The notes below the pieces were generated by a model. It made no database searches and was not told the origin of the DNA. It saw only the letters and a program-made list of their open reading frames with translations. Source: Luteimonas salinisoli (GTDB lineage: Bacteria > Pseudomonadota > Gammaproteobacteria > Xanthomonadales > Xanthomonadaceae). From it: a stretch of DNA of 64,000 bases. The DNA is taken from positions 1-64,000 of the forward strand of contig NZ_JACCKA010000085.1 in NCBI RefSeq assembly GCF_013425525.1, read 5' to 3'. This document shows, piece after piece, positions 7,867-15,817 of the stretch; within the stretch, counting starts at the first letter, position 1, and each line of letters starts with the position of its first letter. The translations under genes were made by a program, and so were the position numbers.

Positions 7867-7926
7867 AGCGTCTCGATAGCCTCCTGTCAAGGAATTCCAA
7901 GAAGCCGCGAGCGAGCTGGTTCTTCA

Positions 7927-7987
7927 TGGCCCAACGCTGAACTAAGCCGCGTCACGAAGTGGCGTCGCTTGACCGAATGGCTAGGCC
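7927..7987 (-). repeat. attC site
   Basis: GGCCCAACGCTGAAC to GAATGGCTAGGCC around AAGCCGCGTCACGAAGTGGC. It contains the stop of the gene at 7981. Confidence 0.83.
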
Positions 7988-8247
7988 TGCGCACCGGTCA
8001 TCTCCGCCAGCTCTTTGGTGATCTCAGCAGGCCGCACGCTCGACGCAAGAGCAATGGCATACCCTTCCCCGGAGTGTAGCTTTAGAAGCAGGGCACCAGG
8101 CAGCACCGTCCGTGACACACGGAACGATGCAATGGCCTCCCATGGGATCAGCAGCATCTCGTTCGCCTTGGTCACGACTATGCCTCGGGGGCCAGAATCA
8201 ACTCTTCGCGGACTAAGATGCCACATCAGGTAGAGGACAACTGACAT
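7981..8247 (-). CDS. Small protein, second gene of a cassette
   Basis: An 88-residue protein with a hydrophobic N-terminus and a beta-rich remainder (EMLLIPWEAIASFRVSR) reminiscent of membrane-linked PH-like domains, though this is only a pattern resemblance. Its ATG lies six bases after the stop of the gene at 8254, so the two are probably co-translated. Its stop lies inside the attC. No firm family. Confidence 0.55.
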   Translation of the reverse strand: MSVVLYLMWHLSPRRVDSGPRGIVVTKANEMLLIPWEAIASFRVSRTVLPGALLLKLHSGEGYAIALASSVRPAEITKELAEMTGAQA

Positions 8248-8253
8248 CGCGGG

Positions 8254-8577
8254 TTAGGTGCCGAGCTGCGCTAGCAGCCAGGATCCGAGCAGAAGGGCCG
8301 CAGGTAGCACCAACCAACTTCCGGCTAGCCATTGAACAGCACCGCGATCCGGCCAGCGCCTGGAACGTGCGACCGCTGCGGCGGCGCACAGCCCGGCAGC
8401 CGGCACCAGGTAGCCGAGTGCGAAGATCGGAAGGAGTGCCCCGGAGTCGACATTGCCGGGGTGCTGAGACACAGAATTTGCGTGAAGCAGCGTCGCCGGG
8501 ACAGCCAAGGTCAACATCACCGCTGCACCTCCGAACAGGCGAGTCACGAGCTTTTCTGGATCGGCAGATGTACCCAT
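8254..8577 (-). CDS. Three-TM membrane protein
   Basis: A 107-residue protein with three hydrophobic helices (about residues 17-35, 50-70 and 83-102). I chose ATG at 8577 (MGTSADPEK) over an upstream in-frame TTG because it lies next to the attC-like site. It is followed after six bases by the 7981 gene. Both membrane character and pairing suggest one two-gene cassette. Function unknown. Confidence 0.6.
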   Translation of the reverse strand: MGTSADPEKLVTRLFGGAAVMLTLAVPATLLHANSVSQHPGNVDSGALLPIFALGYLVPAAGLCAAAAVARSRRWPDRGAVQWLAGSWLVLPAALLLGSWLLAQLGT

Positions 8578-8643
8578 GGCCCCTAACACCGCATTGGACG
8601 GCTGCGGGCCAAAAGAGCGCCAGTCGATACGATGGGTTGTCCC
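8578..8643 (-). repeat. Possible divergent attC site
   Basis: GGCCCCTAAC at one end and GGTTGTCC at the other sit where an attC is expected between two cassette genes. The central part does not match the array consensus, so this may be another subclass or a decayed site. Confidence 0.4.
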
Positions 8644-8665
8644 CGCAGTTCACTTGAACACACAA

Positions 8666-9064
8666 CTATATTGCGCCGGACGTTGGTTTACCGGTGTTGA
8701 CTTCAGTTTGCCTGCGAACTGCATACAGCCAACCGACGAACAGCAGCAACAGTGGGGAGAACCAAATGAACCCGCCGTAGATGATCTCTTGAGGTCCTGC
8801 AAGCTGCAAGTAGCAAGCGATGATGGAAAGTAGCAAGACAACCGGACCAGCAACGCGGGCCGGGACCCACCGAAATGCGGTGCCAATCACTGTGAGAACA
8901 ATGCCCGGCCAGGCCAAATACAGGCCCACAAGGTACGGTGGTTCCATGATGGCGGCTAAGACGAATGTCGCTCCGTGCCCACCAAAAAGTGGCACCGCAA
9001 GAAACGCTGGGATCATCAGCAGCGCGAGCACTGCCTCCGCGATTCTCGCTCTTCTGGAAGCCAT
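8666..9064 (-). CDS. Multi-pass membrane protein
   Basis: A 132-residue protein with about four hydrophobic helices and a short basic N-terminus (MASRRARIAEA). I chose ATG at 9064, the first one after the attC at 9082. A short positively charged tail follows the last helix. Single-gene cassette of unknown function. Confidence 0.6.
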   Translation of the reverse strand: MASRRARIAEAVLALLMIPAFLAVPLFGGHGATFVLAAIMEPPYLVGLYLAWPGIVLTVIGTAFRWVPARVAGPVVLLLSIIACYLQLAGPQEIIYGGFIWFSPLLLLFVGWLYAVRRQTEVNTGKPTSGAI

Positions 9065-9081
9065 AGGAAGCGGCCCTCGCA

Positions 9082-9141
9082 ATCTAGCGCCTGAATCAAA
9101 TCGACTTGGGAAGCGAGCGCGGCTTGGATGAACTGTTAGCC
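9082..9141 (-). repeat. attC site
   Basis: TCTAGCGCCTGAATC to GATGAACTGTTAGCC. The stem is imperfect (AAATCGACTTGGGAAGCGAG). Confidence 0.8.
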
Positions 9142-9516
9142 AGCTGCGCCAAGACCAAACCTAGCCAAAGCGAACGCTAGCGCGAAAGCATAACCGTAGG
9201 CGAACTTGTCCAGTCGTACCAGCCCCGATCCCCTCTTGGCGCGCCAAGCGCCGATGGCGCCCAATGCCAGGCCCACAGCGATGGGGGTGACAACCAGATT
9301 TGCTACGGCGGCGTAAGGGTGGGAGATCAGTTGCTGGGGAAGAACCAGGAACGACAGCCAGCCGAGCAGCCCACCAAGGATGACGTAGCCAGTGACAGCT
9401 AGAGCGGGATGAACCGGCGCTCGATCTCGCTTGAACGCGTGAGCGCCTACCTCAACAAGGCCCTCCAGCACGAATTGAATAAGGAACTCAAGGAGCAGCT
9501 CTACCAAGAATGACAA
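9136..9516 (-). CDS. Membrane protein (TTG start)
   Basis: A 126-residue protein beginning LSFLVELLLEFLIQFVLEGL. Two or three helices follow at about residues 40-60, 70-90 and 105-124. I chose the TTG at 9516 because GGGGAAGGA lies eight bases upstream and the N-terminal pattern matches a recurrent membrane family of cassette arrays. It starts after a family-B repeat and its stop lies in an attC. Function unknown. Confidence 0.6.
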   Translation of the reverse strand: MSFLVELLLEFLIQFVLEGLVEVGAHAFKRDRAPVHPALAVTGYVILGGLLGWLSFLVLPQQLISHPYAAVANLVVTPIAVGLALGAIGAWRAKRGSGLVRLDKFAYGYAFALAFALARFGLGAAG

Positions 9517-9532
9517 GGATCCTTCCCCTGCT

Positions 9533-9602
9533 GGCCAACTACGGTTAGATCCCCAGATGGGACGGAGCACGAACTCTGCGCTGCGTTCCCTGGGTCGTCA
9601 AA
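9533..9602. repeat. Family-B repeat
   Basis: GCCAACTACGGTTAGATCCCC, GATGGGACGG, GAACTCTGCGCTGCGTTC and CTGGGTCGTCAAAT in family order. The adjoining 9603-9773 carries the shared B flank (GGCCGATCGCGATGG) and no gene. Confidence 0.82.
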
Positions 9603-9773
9603 TCCAGTTTGGACAGGCGTTGGGCCGCTGCCTCGCCGTGGCCGATCGCGATGGTGATGTGGGGAACTCCTTGTCCGGATTGTGGCGACCGCAGCGTGTC
9701 TGGGGCCCAGCATGCCTAGCCGGGCGTCAGGTCCTGGAGAAGAGTATTCGCGCTGCTCGTGCGGCTCCTACGC

Positions 9774-10157
9774 TCAGCGCGGAAAGTCTCCGTCCACGTA
9801 CAGCCAGCGCCCGTCCACCCGCTCGAAACGGCTCACCTCATGCAGGCGGACGGCCCGCGCACCGCCCGCCTTGTAGCGGGCGACGAACTCGACCACGGCG
9901 GTGCCGTCCCCGATGTCCACGTGGCGCTTCACGTCCAGACCCAGCCAGCGCAAGCCGGGGGTGTCGTCCAGCTCGAACGGATCCGGCCGGGTGGCGGGAT
10001 GCCACGTGTCCACCAGGTAGTCGCGCAGGCCGAGCACATAGGCGCTGTAGCGCGAGCGCATCAGCGCCTCAGCGGATGCAGCCGGCGCGCCTTCGTGCAG
10101 AGGTTTGCAGCAGGAGGCGTAGGTGGCTGAAGGATTGCAGGGGCAGGCTGTCGCCAT
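9774..10157 (-). CDS. YchJ/UPF0225-family SEC-C protein
   Basis: A 127-residue protein with an N-terminal zinc-binding SEC-C motif (CPCNPSATYASCCKPLH) followed by the YchJ middle domain (EALMRSRYSAYVLGLRDYLVDTWHP), an NTF2-like fold. SEC-C binds zinc, and the exact role of YchJ proteins is unsettled. It is the second gene after the DnaK-like lipoprotein (21-base gap) and is followed by a family-B repeat with its flank. It is full length. Confidence 0.9.
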   Translation of the reverse strand: MATACPCNPSATYASCCKPLHEGAPAASAEALMRSRYSAYVLGLRDYLVDTWHPATRPDPFELDDTPGLRWLGLDVKRHVDIGDGTAVVEFVARYKAGGARAVRLHEVSRFERVDGRWLYVDGDFPR

Positions 10158-10178
10158 GGGGAGTCGACGATTGAATTT

Positions 10179-10625
10179 CTAGGGGGCAACGCGGGCAATG
10201 GACAGCCGAGATTTTCCACGTCTGTCGGTCGCCTTGAGAGTGATACCGCCCTGGTCCGCCTCGAGCTCTACGAGAATGCTGGGCTCGCCCCGTGGCATAG
10301 GCGAAATGCCAGAAATCTTGAAGGTGCCGAGGGAGTGAGCGGACCTTGCTAGTGCTGTCTCGCCACGGAGGAGATGGATCAAGATTTCCCCCTGGCCATC
10401 TTCGGCAGTGCTGAACGTTTGCGAGACTGCGCATGGCAATTCGCAGCCCTTTTCCAGTAACGTCGTAAACACGCCGCCCAGCGTTTCAATCCCAACGGGC
10501 TCGCGCAACGTGCCGTCCGGGGAAATTGCCTCGGAGCGAGGCTCTACCACCAGCGAGGCGTCGTCGGCATAGGCGCAGCCGGCGAGAAGAAGAGCTAGCA
10601 AGCCATGCGAGAGTGCCACTGTCAT
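10179..10625 (-). CDS. Lipoprotein with a DnaK substrate-binding domain
   Basis: A 148-residue protein. Residues 1-17 form a lipoprotein signal (LLALLLAGC), so it should be exported and lipid-anchored. Residues about 41-145 match the beta-sandwich substrate-binding domain of DnaK: PVGIETLGGVFTTLLEKG, then QTFSTAEDGQGEILIHLLRG, LGTFKISGISPMPRG and ITLKATDR. The ATPase domain and helical lid are absent. It may bind unfolded peptides in the periplasm without ATP control. The last 16 codons recur as a fragment at 28876-28926. Confidence 0.85.
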   Translation of the reverse strand: MTVALSHGLLALLLAGCAYADDASLVVEPRSEAISPDGTLREPVGIETLGGVFTTLLEKGCELPCAVSQTFSTAEDGQGEILIHLLRGETALARSAHSLGTFKISGISPMPRGEPSILVELEADQGGITLKATDRRGKSRLSIARVAP

Positions 10626-10750
10626 GGCGACGTATACGACGCTTCGCCGATCCGCGGGAGAGTGAGGCCATCTCCAGCCGATAGATCTACACGACCCGGA
10701 TCGATGCTAGATATCACTCTTGCCCGGCGTGCAGAACGATGCTTCATTGA

Positions 10751-10822
10751 GCGCCTCGCGCCTGAGTTAAGCCGACCTGGCCCGCGCAGCCGGACAAGTT
10801 CAGCTTGAACGAATCGTTAGGC
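10751..10822 (-). repeat. attC site
   Basis: GCGCCTCGCGCCTGAG to GAATCGTTAGGC with a longer, imperfect centre (GCCGACCTGGCCCGCGCAGCC). The region 10626-10750 between it and the next gene has no visible feature. Confidence 0.75.
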
Positions 10823-11224
10823 GACGTCGCGGCGCCATAGCACATGCGTATCTCCATCTACGAATCCGATCCCGACACCCGCTTTGCTGCGAAGTACGCC
10901 CGATTTGGAACCTTCGGCGATGTATGAACTAGCCAAATCAGTCAACGTCTCGAGCCACGCCCGCCAGTCAGGACCAGCCACTGTAAAAGGTACCTCAAAG
11001 ATATCCTCGCCCGTCGAGAACGTCTCGGCAGAAGGCCTGTAGTCTGTGCTCGGATCTGCCCCAGGAAGAAATGCCTCGGTTCCGACGAGCTGCACGTGAA
11101 CAGAGTCCGCGCCCTCGTATAGGTTGAAGTGAAAGGCTTCTGTGCGAGCTGGTATGGGCTGAGACAGCACCCTGTCGAGCCAAGAGAACAAGCCTGCGTT
11201 GGTCGAGCTACTGGAAGGTGTCAT
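10817..11224 (-). CDS. Uncharacterised soluble cassette protein
   Basis: A 135-residue protein. I chose ATG at 11224 (MTPSSSSTNAGLFSWLDRVL) because it directly follows the attC at 11229; the longer frame upstream runs through the site and into another gene. It contains FHFNLYEGADSVHVQLVGTE and a C-terminal GIGFVDGDTHVLWRRD. No family recognised and no membrane segment. Confidence 0.65.
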   Translation of the reverse strand: MTPSSSSTNAGLFSWLDRVLSQPIPARTEAFHFNLYEGADSVHVQLVGTEAFLPGADPSTDYRPSAETFSTGEDIFEVPFTVAGPDWRAWLETLTDLASSYIAEGSKSGVLRSKAGVGIGFVDGDTHVLWRRDVA

Positions 11225-11228
11225 AAGC

Positions 11229-11289
11229 CACCTAGCGCCTGAATTCGGCCGACTCGCGAAGCGGGTTCGGCTTGAACGAATTGCTAGGT
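11229..11289 (-). repeat. attC site
   Basis: CACCTAGCGCCTGAATTC to GAATTGCTAGGTC with a perfect ACTCGCGAAGCGGGT-type stem. It encodes the last residues of the gene at 11232. Confidence 0.88.
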
Positions 11290-11615
11290 CCACTGAGCCG
11301 ATCAGTGCAGAACCACAAGTAGATTGGCACAGCCGCAGGCCATGCCAATAGATTGGCTGCTGACCAGGCGATCCGGCGCGAAGCGCATGAGATCGCGCGA
11401 TTGAAAAATGGTTCTGCCGTGGCCCAGAGCATATGGATGAGTCCAAGTAGGAGAAGTGGGAGCCACCACCAAGCAACAATACTGACCCGCGTTGAGGCGC
11501 CACTCCAAGACAAGAAGCGTGCGAACGCGAGTGCCGCACCGTCACCAAATGCAAGCAAGGTAAGACAGGCCACAGGGAAGACCGCGACTACTAACCAAAT
11601 GACTCGGTGATTCAA
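11232..11615 (-). CDS. Membrane protein with attC-encoded tail
   Basis: A 127-residue protein with hydrophobic helices at about residues 5-30, 46-62 and 85-100. The reading frame does not stop before the attC but runs through it, adding a tail of the form NSFKPNPLRESAEFRR. The same kind of tail is typical of proteins read through Xanthomonas-type attC sites. The original C-terminus is probably near residue 109. Function unknown. Confidence 0.65.
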   Translation of the reverse strand: MNHRVIWLVVAVFPVACLTLLAFGDGAALAFARFLSWSGASTRVSIVAWWWLPLLLLGLIHMLWATAEPFFNRAISCASRRIAWSAANLLAWPAAVPIYLWFCTDRLSGPSNSFKPNPLRESAEFRR

Positions 11616-11621
11616 GGTGTG

Positions 11622-11683
11622 GGCCTAACGCCTGAATTAAGCCGACCCGTGAAGCGGGTTCGGCTTGAATGAACTGTTAGCCC
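11622..11683 (-). repeat. attC site
   Basis: This is the best match to the consensus: GGCCTAACGCCTGAATTAAG, GCCGACCCGTGAAGCGGGTTCGGC, GAATGAACTGTTAGCC. Confidence 0.92.
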
Positions 11684-12339
11684 CCTGCGGCGTGCCAGCT
11701 TCTAAAGCAGTGCTGACATTGCTTTGCGCGAGCAGTCCTAAGTGGCTTTCCGCAGTAGGGGCATGGGATCGGTTTCTCAGTCATGCGTGCGACAATTTCT
11801 GGCTTCATGGGAAACGTAAGTGCCTCCGTTTCAGTTCGCCAGAAGTCATCGGAAGCAACATTTGCTCCGTACTCTGAAAGATATTCAAGAAGCAAGGCTC
11901 TATCTACCCTCTTATGCTTCGGAAGAACCTTGTATTTTTCAGTGTTTTCGAAAGGAAAGGGTTCGCCATGCTCCCAAAATTGCCATCCTGGATCTCGCAT
12001 CACTCGTACTGCGCGATTAAGTTTTCCGTTCTTGTAATGGATCATCTCCTGAATTGAATCCTCACCGACTCCTAAACGTGAGCGAACAGAAAGCGTTTCA
12101 AAACTGAAATCAGTTTGCACCCAAGCATTGACGTAGCTTGCTGCTGGAAGTGAGGCTGTGAGGTGCGGCGACGAGATTGGAGACCAAAGTATTTCCGTTG
12201 TTGAGTCGGCAACTGATAGATCGAGTTCTATCCACTGACTATGGACTCTTACGGCTCGACTCGTTGCATCAAATGCGTTTGCTATCTCTTGGAGCGATGC
12301 TCTAATGACCGTCAACGAGAAGTATTCAGTGTCAATCAT
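11677..12339 (-). CDS. Cassette protein with C-terminal zinc ribbon
   Basis: A 220-residue soluble protein with a C-terminal zinc-ribbon motif CPYCGKPLRTARAKQCQHCF (residues about 193-212). The N-terminal 180 residues are unrecognised. Base composition is visibly more AT-rich than neighbouring cassettes, consistent with a different source. ATG at 12339 follows a family-B repeat and the stop is in the attC. The zinc ribbon suggests binding of nucleic acid or protein, but this is not proven. Confidence 0.75.
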   Translation of the reverse strand: MIDTEYFSLTVIRASLQEIANAFDATSRAVRVHSQWIELDLSVADSTTEILWSPISSPHLTASLPAASYVNAWVQTDFSFETLSVRSRLGVGEDSIQEMIHYKNGKLNRAVRVMRDPGWQFWEHGEPFPFENTEKYKVLPKHKRVDRALLLEYLSEYGANVASDDFWRTETEALTFPMKPEIVARMTEKPIPCPYCGKPLRTARAKQCQHCFRSWHAAGG

Positions 12340-12345
12340 TGGAAG

Positions 12346-12416
12346 GGCTAGCTGCGATTAGACCCCAAGATGGGGCGTAGTGCGAACTCTGCGCCGCGGT
12401 TCTTGGGTCGTCAAAT
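12346..12416. repeat. Family-B repeat
   Basis: GGCTAGCTGCGATTAGAC, CCCAAGATGGGGC, GAACTCTGCGCCGCGGTTC and TTGGGTCGTCAAATC. The flank towards 12475 matches that of the copy at 2925. Confidence 0.8.
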
Positions 12417-12475
12417 CGTGGTCGAACGGGCGGCTGGGCGCCTTCCAGGCGGAACACACAAGCGACCTGGCGCTG

Positions 12476-14287
12476 CTAGGGCGGGCAGTCGGCCATCTGC
12501 ATGCTGCCGTCGGCCGCAAGCTGGATTGCCCCGCCACCGACGAGCGCGATCACCAGCCCGTTGGACGTCTCGGACGATGTCGCGGGCGCGCCCGGCAGCA
12601 CGCGCCACGAACTCGCTTGCCATCGACCGTCGGGTCGGCGCTCCAGCGCCACGACGGTTCCGCGGTTGAGGGCCATGTGCGCGAGCCCGGTCGTTGCGAC
12701 GACCCGGTCTCCAAGTCGGTGGATGTCCTGCAAGTTGACGTCGAGGATCTGCTGGAAATGCCCGTCGTCGCCCACGAACCCCAGTTCACCGCCCCACTCG
12801 CCGCGGTTGCCGCCCACCAGCCAGCCGTCGTCCACGCGCAGTGCGACATGCGGTGTCTGCTCGATGGATTCCCTGTGTTCCACCAGATTGCCCGGATGTA
12901 CCTTGATGACGTCGGCCCCGGCCTGCCTCTGCTGGTCTTCGTCCGCCGCGCCATAGCTGAGGACCTGGGCCGAGTACTTCAGCTGCTCGAGTTTCCTGCT
13001 CGCGGTGGCGTAGTAGAGCTTGGTGCTCGATGACTCCGGTTTTGCGTCGTAGTCCGGCTGGCACTCGGGCAGCCCCTGATTGATCGACTGGAACGCGAAG
13101 AACTCGGATGGAAAATGGCTCCGGGGCGAATCCCGCGTATCGCTCGCGCCCGAGCGGATGGCCGTGACCGCCTCGGCCGCGGCATCGCGAACCGGCGCGT
13201 ACCAATGCGCTGCAGACGTGCGGTCCAGCGCCGCGAGCGCATCACGCGCGCCGATCCGACCAAGCGCACGCGCCGCCGCCCAGGCCAGCGTGACATCGGC
13301 ACGATCGTCGAGCGCCTCGATCAGCGCAGGCGTCGCCTTCGCGTAGCCGATGTAACCGAGCGTCGTGGCGGCTGCGGCGCGCAGCTCCGGCTCCTGCTCG
13401 AGGATCGCGAGCACCGCCGGGCCGGCATCGTGTCCGGCCACCCCGACTTCAGCGAGGTCGCGCAGCGTGACCTCGTCATGTCCGTCGGCGAGACGCTCGG
13501 CGAAGATGCGGCCCGCCTGCGTCGACTGGATCCCGATCAGCGCTTGATCGATCCAGGGCGAGAGATGCGGCGCCTCCTCACGCTCTCGCAGCAGGTCCTG
13601 TTCCAGCGCCCGTCCGTCGGTTCCAAGGTCCGCGATCATCGACAGCGCACCACGTGCCACCTGTGGCGATGCCTTGCGATCGCTGGCCATCCGTATCAGC
13701 CCCGGGCCCGCGGCGGCGCGTTCGGGACCCATCCGGCGCAGCACCGCGCCCAGCAGGTAATGGGTATCATCCCGGCACGATGGTGCGCAGGCCGCACGTT
13801 CGAGGATGAACGGAATCGCCTGGCCCCCGAAAAGCTGCAACGCATAGGCCTCCTGGTTTTCGGGAGCGCTGTCGGACACCAGATAGCGATCCACCGCTTC
13901 CTTCGCCGCTTCCTCGGTGCCGATCCGCGCCAGCGCTGGCGCCAGCCATCCCAGGTCGCGGTCCAGCCCTTCGATGATGTCCGGCAGGTAGGCCGGGGCG
14001 ATCGCCGGCGCATCGCGCAACATGAAGGCGGCCAGGTCTGCGATTCGCTTGTCAGGATCCTTCAGCAGCGGGATCAGCGCGTCGACGGCACCTTCATGAG
14101 CCAGGATCCCTCGCTTCAGCGTGTCCGCATCCAGCCCCATCCCGCCCATTGATCCGTCATTGGCCTGCGCCTTGTCCCGCAGTGCCTGTACGCATGCGGA
14201 CAGACCACCGCACTCGCGCGATTGCACGTCACTGCAGCCAGCGAGGATGGCAAGCACCAACAGTGCCGCAAATTCCCAACGTTGCAT
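12476..14287 (-). CDS. HEAT-repeat lipoprotein
   Basis: A 603-residue protein with a lipoprotein signal (VLAILAGCSD), then a run of helical HEAT/ARM-type repeats at about residues 45-350 (for example AAATTLGYIGYAKATPALIE and AAARALGRIGARDALAALDR), and a C-terminal glycine-rich beta domain (VDDGWLVGGNRGEWGGELGF). It is likely an exported scaffold. ATG at 14287 precedes the lipobox sensibly. It begins 16 bases after the gene at 14304, suggesting an operon of three genes. A piece of its 3' end is duplicated at 3241-3412. Confidence 0.85.
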   Translation of the reverse strand: MQRWEFAALLVLAILAGCSDVQSRECGGLSACVQALRDKAQANDGSMGGMGLDADTLKRGILAHEGAVDALIPLLKDPDKRIADLAAFMLRDAPAIAPAYLPDIIEGLDRDLGWLAPALARIGTEEAAKEAVDRYLVSDSAPENQEAYALQLFGGQAIPFILERAACAPSCRDDTHYLLGAVLRRMGPERAAAGPGLIRMASDRKASPQVARGALSMIADLGTDGRALEQDLLREREEAPHLSPWIDQALIGIQSTQAGRIFAERLADGHDEVTLRDLAEVGVAGHDAGPAVLAILEQEPELRAAAATTLGYIGYAKATPALIEALDDRADVTLAWAAARALGRIGARDALAALDRTSAAHWYAPVRDAAAEAVTAIRSGASDTRDSPRSHFPSEFFAFQSINQGLPECQPDYDAKPESSSTKLYYATASRKLEQLKYSAQVLSYGAADEDQQRQAGADVIKVHPGNLVEHRESIEQTPHVALRVDDGWLVGGNRGEWGGELGFVGDDGHFQQILDVNLQDIHRLGDRVVATTGLAHMALNRGTVVALERRPDGRWQASSWRVLPGAPATSSETSNGLVIALVGGGAIQLAADGSMQMADCPP

Positions 14288-14303
14288 TCGATACCCCGGC
14301 GAA

Positions 14304-14729
14304 TTATGGCTCGACCAGCTTGAAATCACCGCCCGCCGCCGCGAACGGCCGAGCAAGCTGAAAGGTCCCCTTGGTATCCCTCGAGTACGGTACGAACACT
14401 TCGACGGTCTCGCCCGATACATGAGCCAGTCGCGTGCATATCGCATCCGTACTCTGCTGTTGCTCCGGCGGTACCACGTACGTATCGAGGCAGACGCCTG
14501 CGGCCCGGATGGAGCCCAGGTTGGCGGACTGCGCGAAGGAAGACTGAAGCAGCTCGACCATCGCGACAGAATCCGGATGTTCGGTGCCGAGGTCCCCAGC
14601 TACCTGGGTAATCGCTCCGTCGGGGCTCATCGAGACGCCAAACGGGATGAACTCGCCATGGGCGAGCAGCATGTACTCGGCAAAGACGCGAGCCTCGTTG
14701 TACAGAGCGTTGAGATCTTCTGAAGCCAC
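14304..14729 (-). CDS. Uncharacterised soluble protein (GTG start)
   Basis: A 141-residue protein starting GTG at 14729 (MASEDLNALYNEARVF). It contains AHGEFIPFGVSMSPDG and SRDTKGTFQLARPFAAAGG and has no membrane segment. The pattern is that of a compact alpha/beta domain, but no family was recognised. It sits between a lipoprotein gene (29-base gap) and the HEAT lipoprotein gene (16-base gap). Confidence 0.65.
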   Translation of the reverse strand: MASEDLNALYNEARVFAEYMLLAHGEFIPFGVSMSPDGAITQVAGDLGTEHPDSVAMVELLQSSFAQSANLGSIRAAGVCLDTYVVPPEQQQSTDAICTRLAHVSGETVEVFVPYSRDTKGTFQLARPFAAAGGDFKLVEP

Positions 14730-14758
14730 TTGCGATCCCTCTACTGCGATTCGATTCG

Positions 14759-15127
14759 TTAGCGCCCACAGGCACTGCCATCTACCGATCCAGGAAGTTG
14801 CTCAAAAGTAAGAGAGATCGACACGATCTTGTCTTTGCGAGCTGTCAGCTCAATCCGCTGCCAGCATTGATCCTGCGGCAGTGGCGGACGGCTACATTGG
14901 ATGGTGCGCGATTCTAGATCGGGAACGCTGCCTGGAAGAGGCTTTGCCACTACCGCGGAACAGTCGAGTTCGAGACCTCCCAAGCTGGCCTCGGCCGCGG
15001 AAAGCGACTGACCAATCTTCGCGCGAGACAACACGGTTTGAGCAAAGGCCTCGTCCGACATAGAGCCGGAGGTCTCGGCTTGGCTGCATGATGCGGCGAG
15101 CACTAGTAGCGGCAAGAAGCGGTGCAT
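14759..15127 (-). CDS. Small lipoprotein
   Basis: A 122-residue protein whose N-terminus MHRFLPLLVLAASCSQAE is a lipoprotein signal with Cys14 as the probable lipidated residue. The mature part has three further cysteines and a C-terminal KIVSISLTFEQLPG strand. It is the first gene of a probable three-gene unit and follows the attC at 15138. Function unknown. Confidence 0.7.
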   Translation of the reverse strand: MHRFLPLLVLAASCSQAETSGSMSDEAFAQTVLSRAKIGQSLSAAEASLGGLELDCSAVVAKPLPGSVPDLESRTIQCSRPPLPQDQCWQRIELTARKDKIVSISLTFEQLPGSVDGSACGR

Positions 15128-15137
15128 GTCTGCATGG

Positions 15138-15193
15138 TCGCTAACACCAGAGTGAAGCCGTGAAACGGCATCGGCTTGAACGGACCGTTGGGT
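15138..15193 (-). repeat. attC site
   Basis: TCGCTAACACCAGAGTG to GAACGGACCGTTGGGT with an AAGCCGTGAAACGGCATCGGC stem, shorter than the consensus. Confidence 0.8.
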
Positions 15194-15196
15194 GCG

Positions 15197-15613
15197 TCAA
15201 TCCGGATAGCCACGAACATACCCTTTCCATTCAAGGATGTTTGTGGAGATCGACTGCTCATTGAACTTCTTTCCTTCAATTGTTTTTTCGGACCGACGAA
15301 GTATGCGAACGATCCCATCCGGGTCCGCGATGATTTGCAACCCACTCTCATGCGAGCAGCTAATGACTCCTGGCCCACCGACAAGACAGAGCCCAAGGTC
15401 GAGGCCAGTGCGCTCTTTGAACTTACCGAGTTCGTCGCCGATGGCAATGTAGTCGGACAGCGCCTGCAGCATCTGTTCCTCCGGCAATGCGGAGTAGATG
15501 ATGCTTGCAATGTCATCAGAAGAAGCCGTGTCGCGTGATTGGCCATGTGAATCAAAGGGCGCAATCGAAGCGAAGACTGCGGCAGTCAACAAAAGGACCT
15601 TCGATACTGTCAT
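15197..15613 (-). CDS. Secreted cassette protein
   Basis: A 138-residue protein with a signal peptide (KVLLLTAAVFASIAPFDSHG), probably exported to the periplasm. The mature part contains two cysteines and a closing ILEWKGYVRGYPD. I chose ATG at 15613, which follows the family-B repeat. Its stop is four bases before the attC at 15138. No family recognised. Confidence 0.7.
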   Translation of the reverse strand: MTVSKVLLLTAAVFASIAPFDSHGQSRDTASSDDIASIIYSALPEEQMLQALSDYIAIGDELGKFKERTGLDLGLCLVGGPGVISCSHESGLQIIADPDGIVRILRRSEKTIEGKKFNEQSISTNILEWKGYVRGYPD

Positions 15614-15618
15614 TACGA

Positions 15619-15690
15619 ACCCAACTACGGTTAGACCCCTAGGTGAGGCATAACACGAACTCTGCGCTGCGCTCCTCGGGGCGTCAAATC
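15619..15690. repeat. Family-B repeat
   Basis: ACCCAACTACGGTTAGAC, CCCTAGGTGAGGC, GAACTCTGCGCTGCGCTC and CGGGGCGTCAAATC. The B flank continues to about 15817. Confidence 0.8.
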
Positions 15691-15817
15691 GAGTTCGCGC
15701 AGGCGGTTGGGGCGCTGTTTGGCCATGGCCGATCGCGGTGGGCTGCCGAGGCCATAGCCGGCGACGGGCCACACCTTGGTTCGTCGCTCTCGCCGGCCCC
15801 GTGCTACCCGCTTGGGC

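Noticed and set aside
9603..9773. Small RNA or gene between family-B repeat and YchJ
   Set aside because: Only the shared B flank is visible. There is no promoter, terminator or frame strong enough to call.
12476..14446. Longer start of the HEAT lipoprotein at 14446
   Set aside because: The extra 53 residues overlap the preceding gene and would bury the lipoprotein signal. ATG 14287 gives a proper lipobox.
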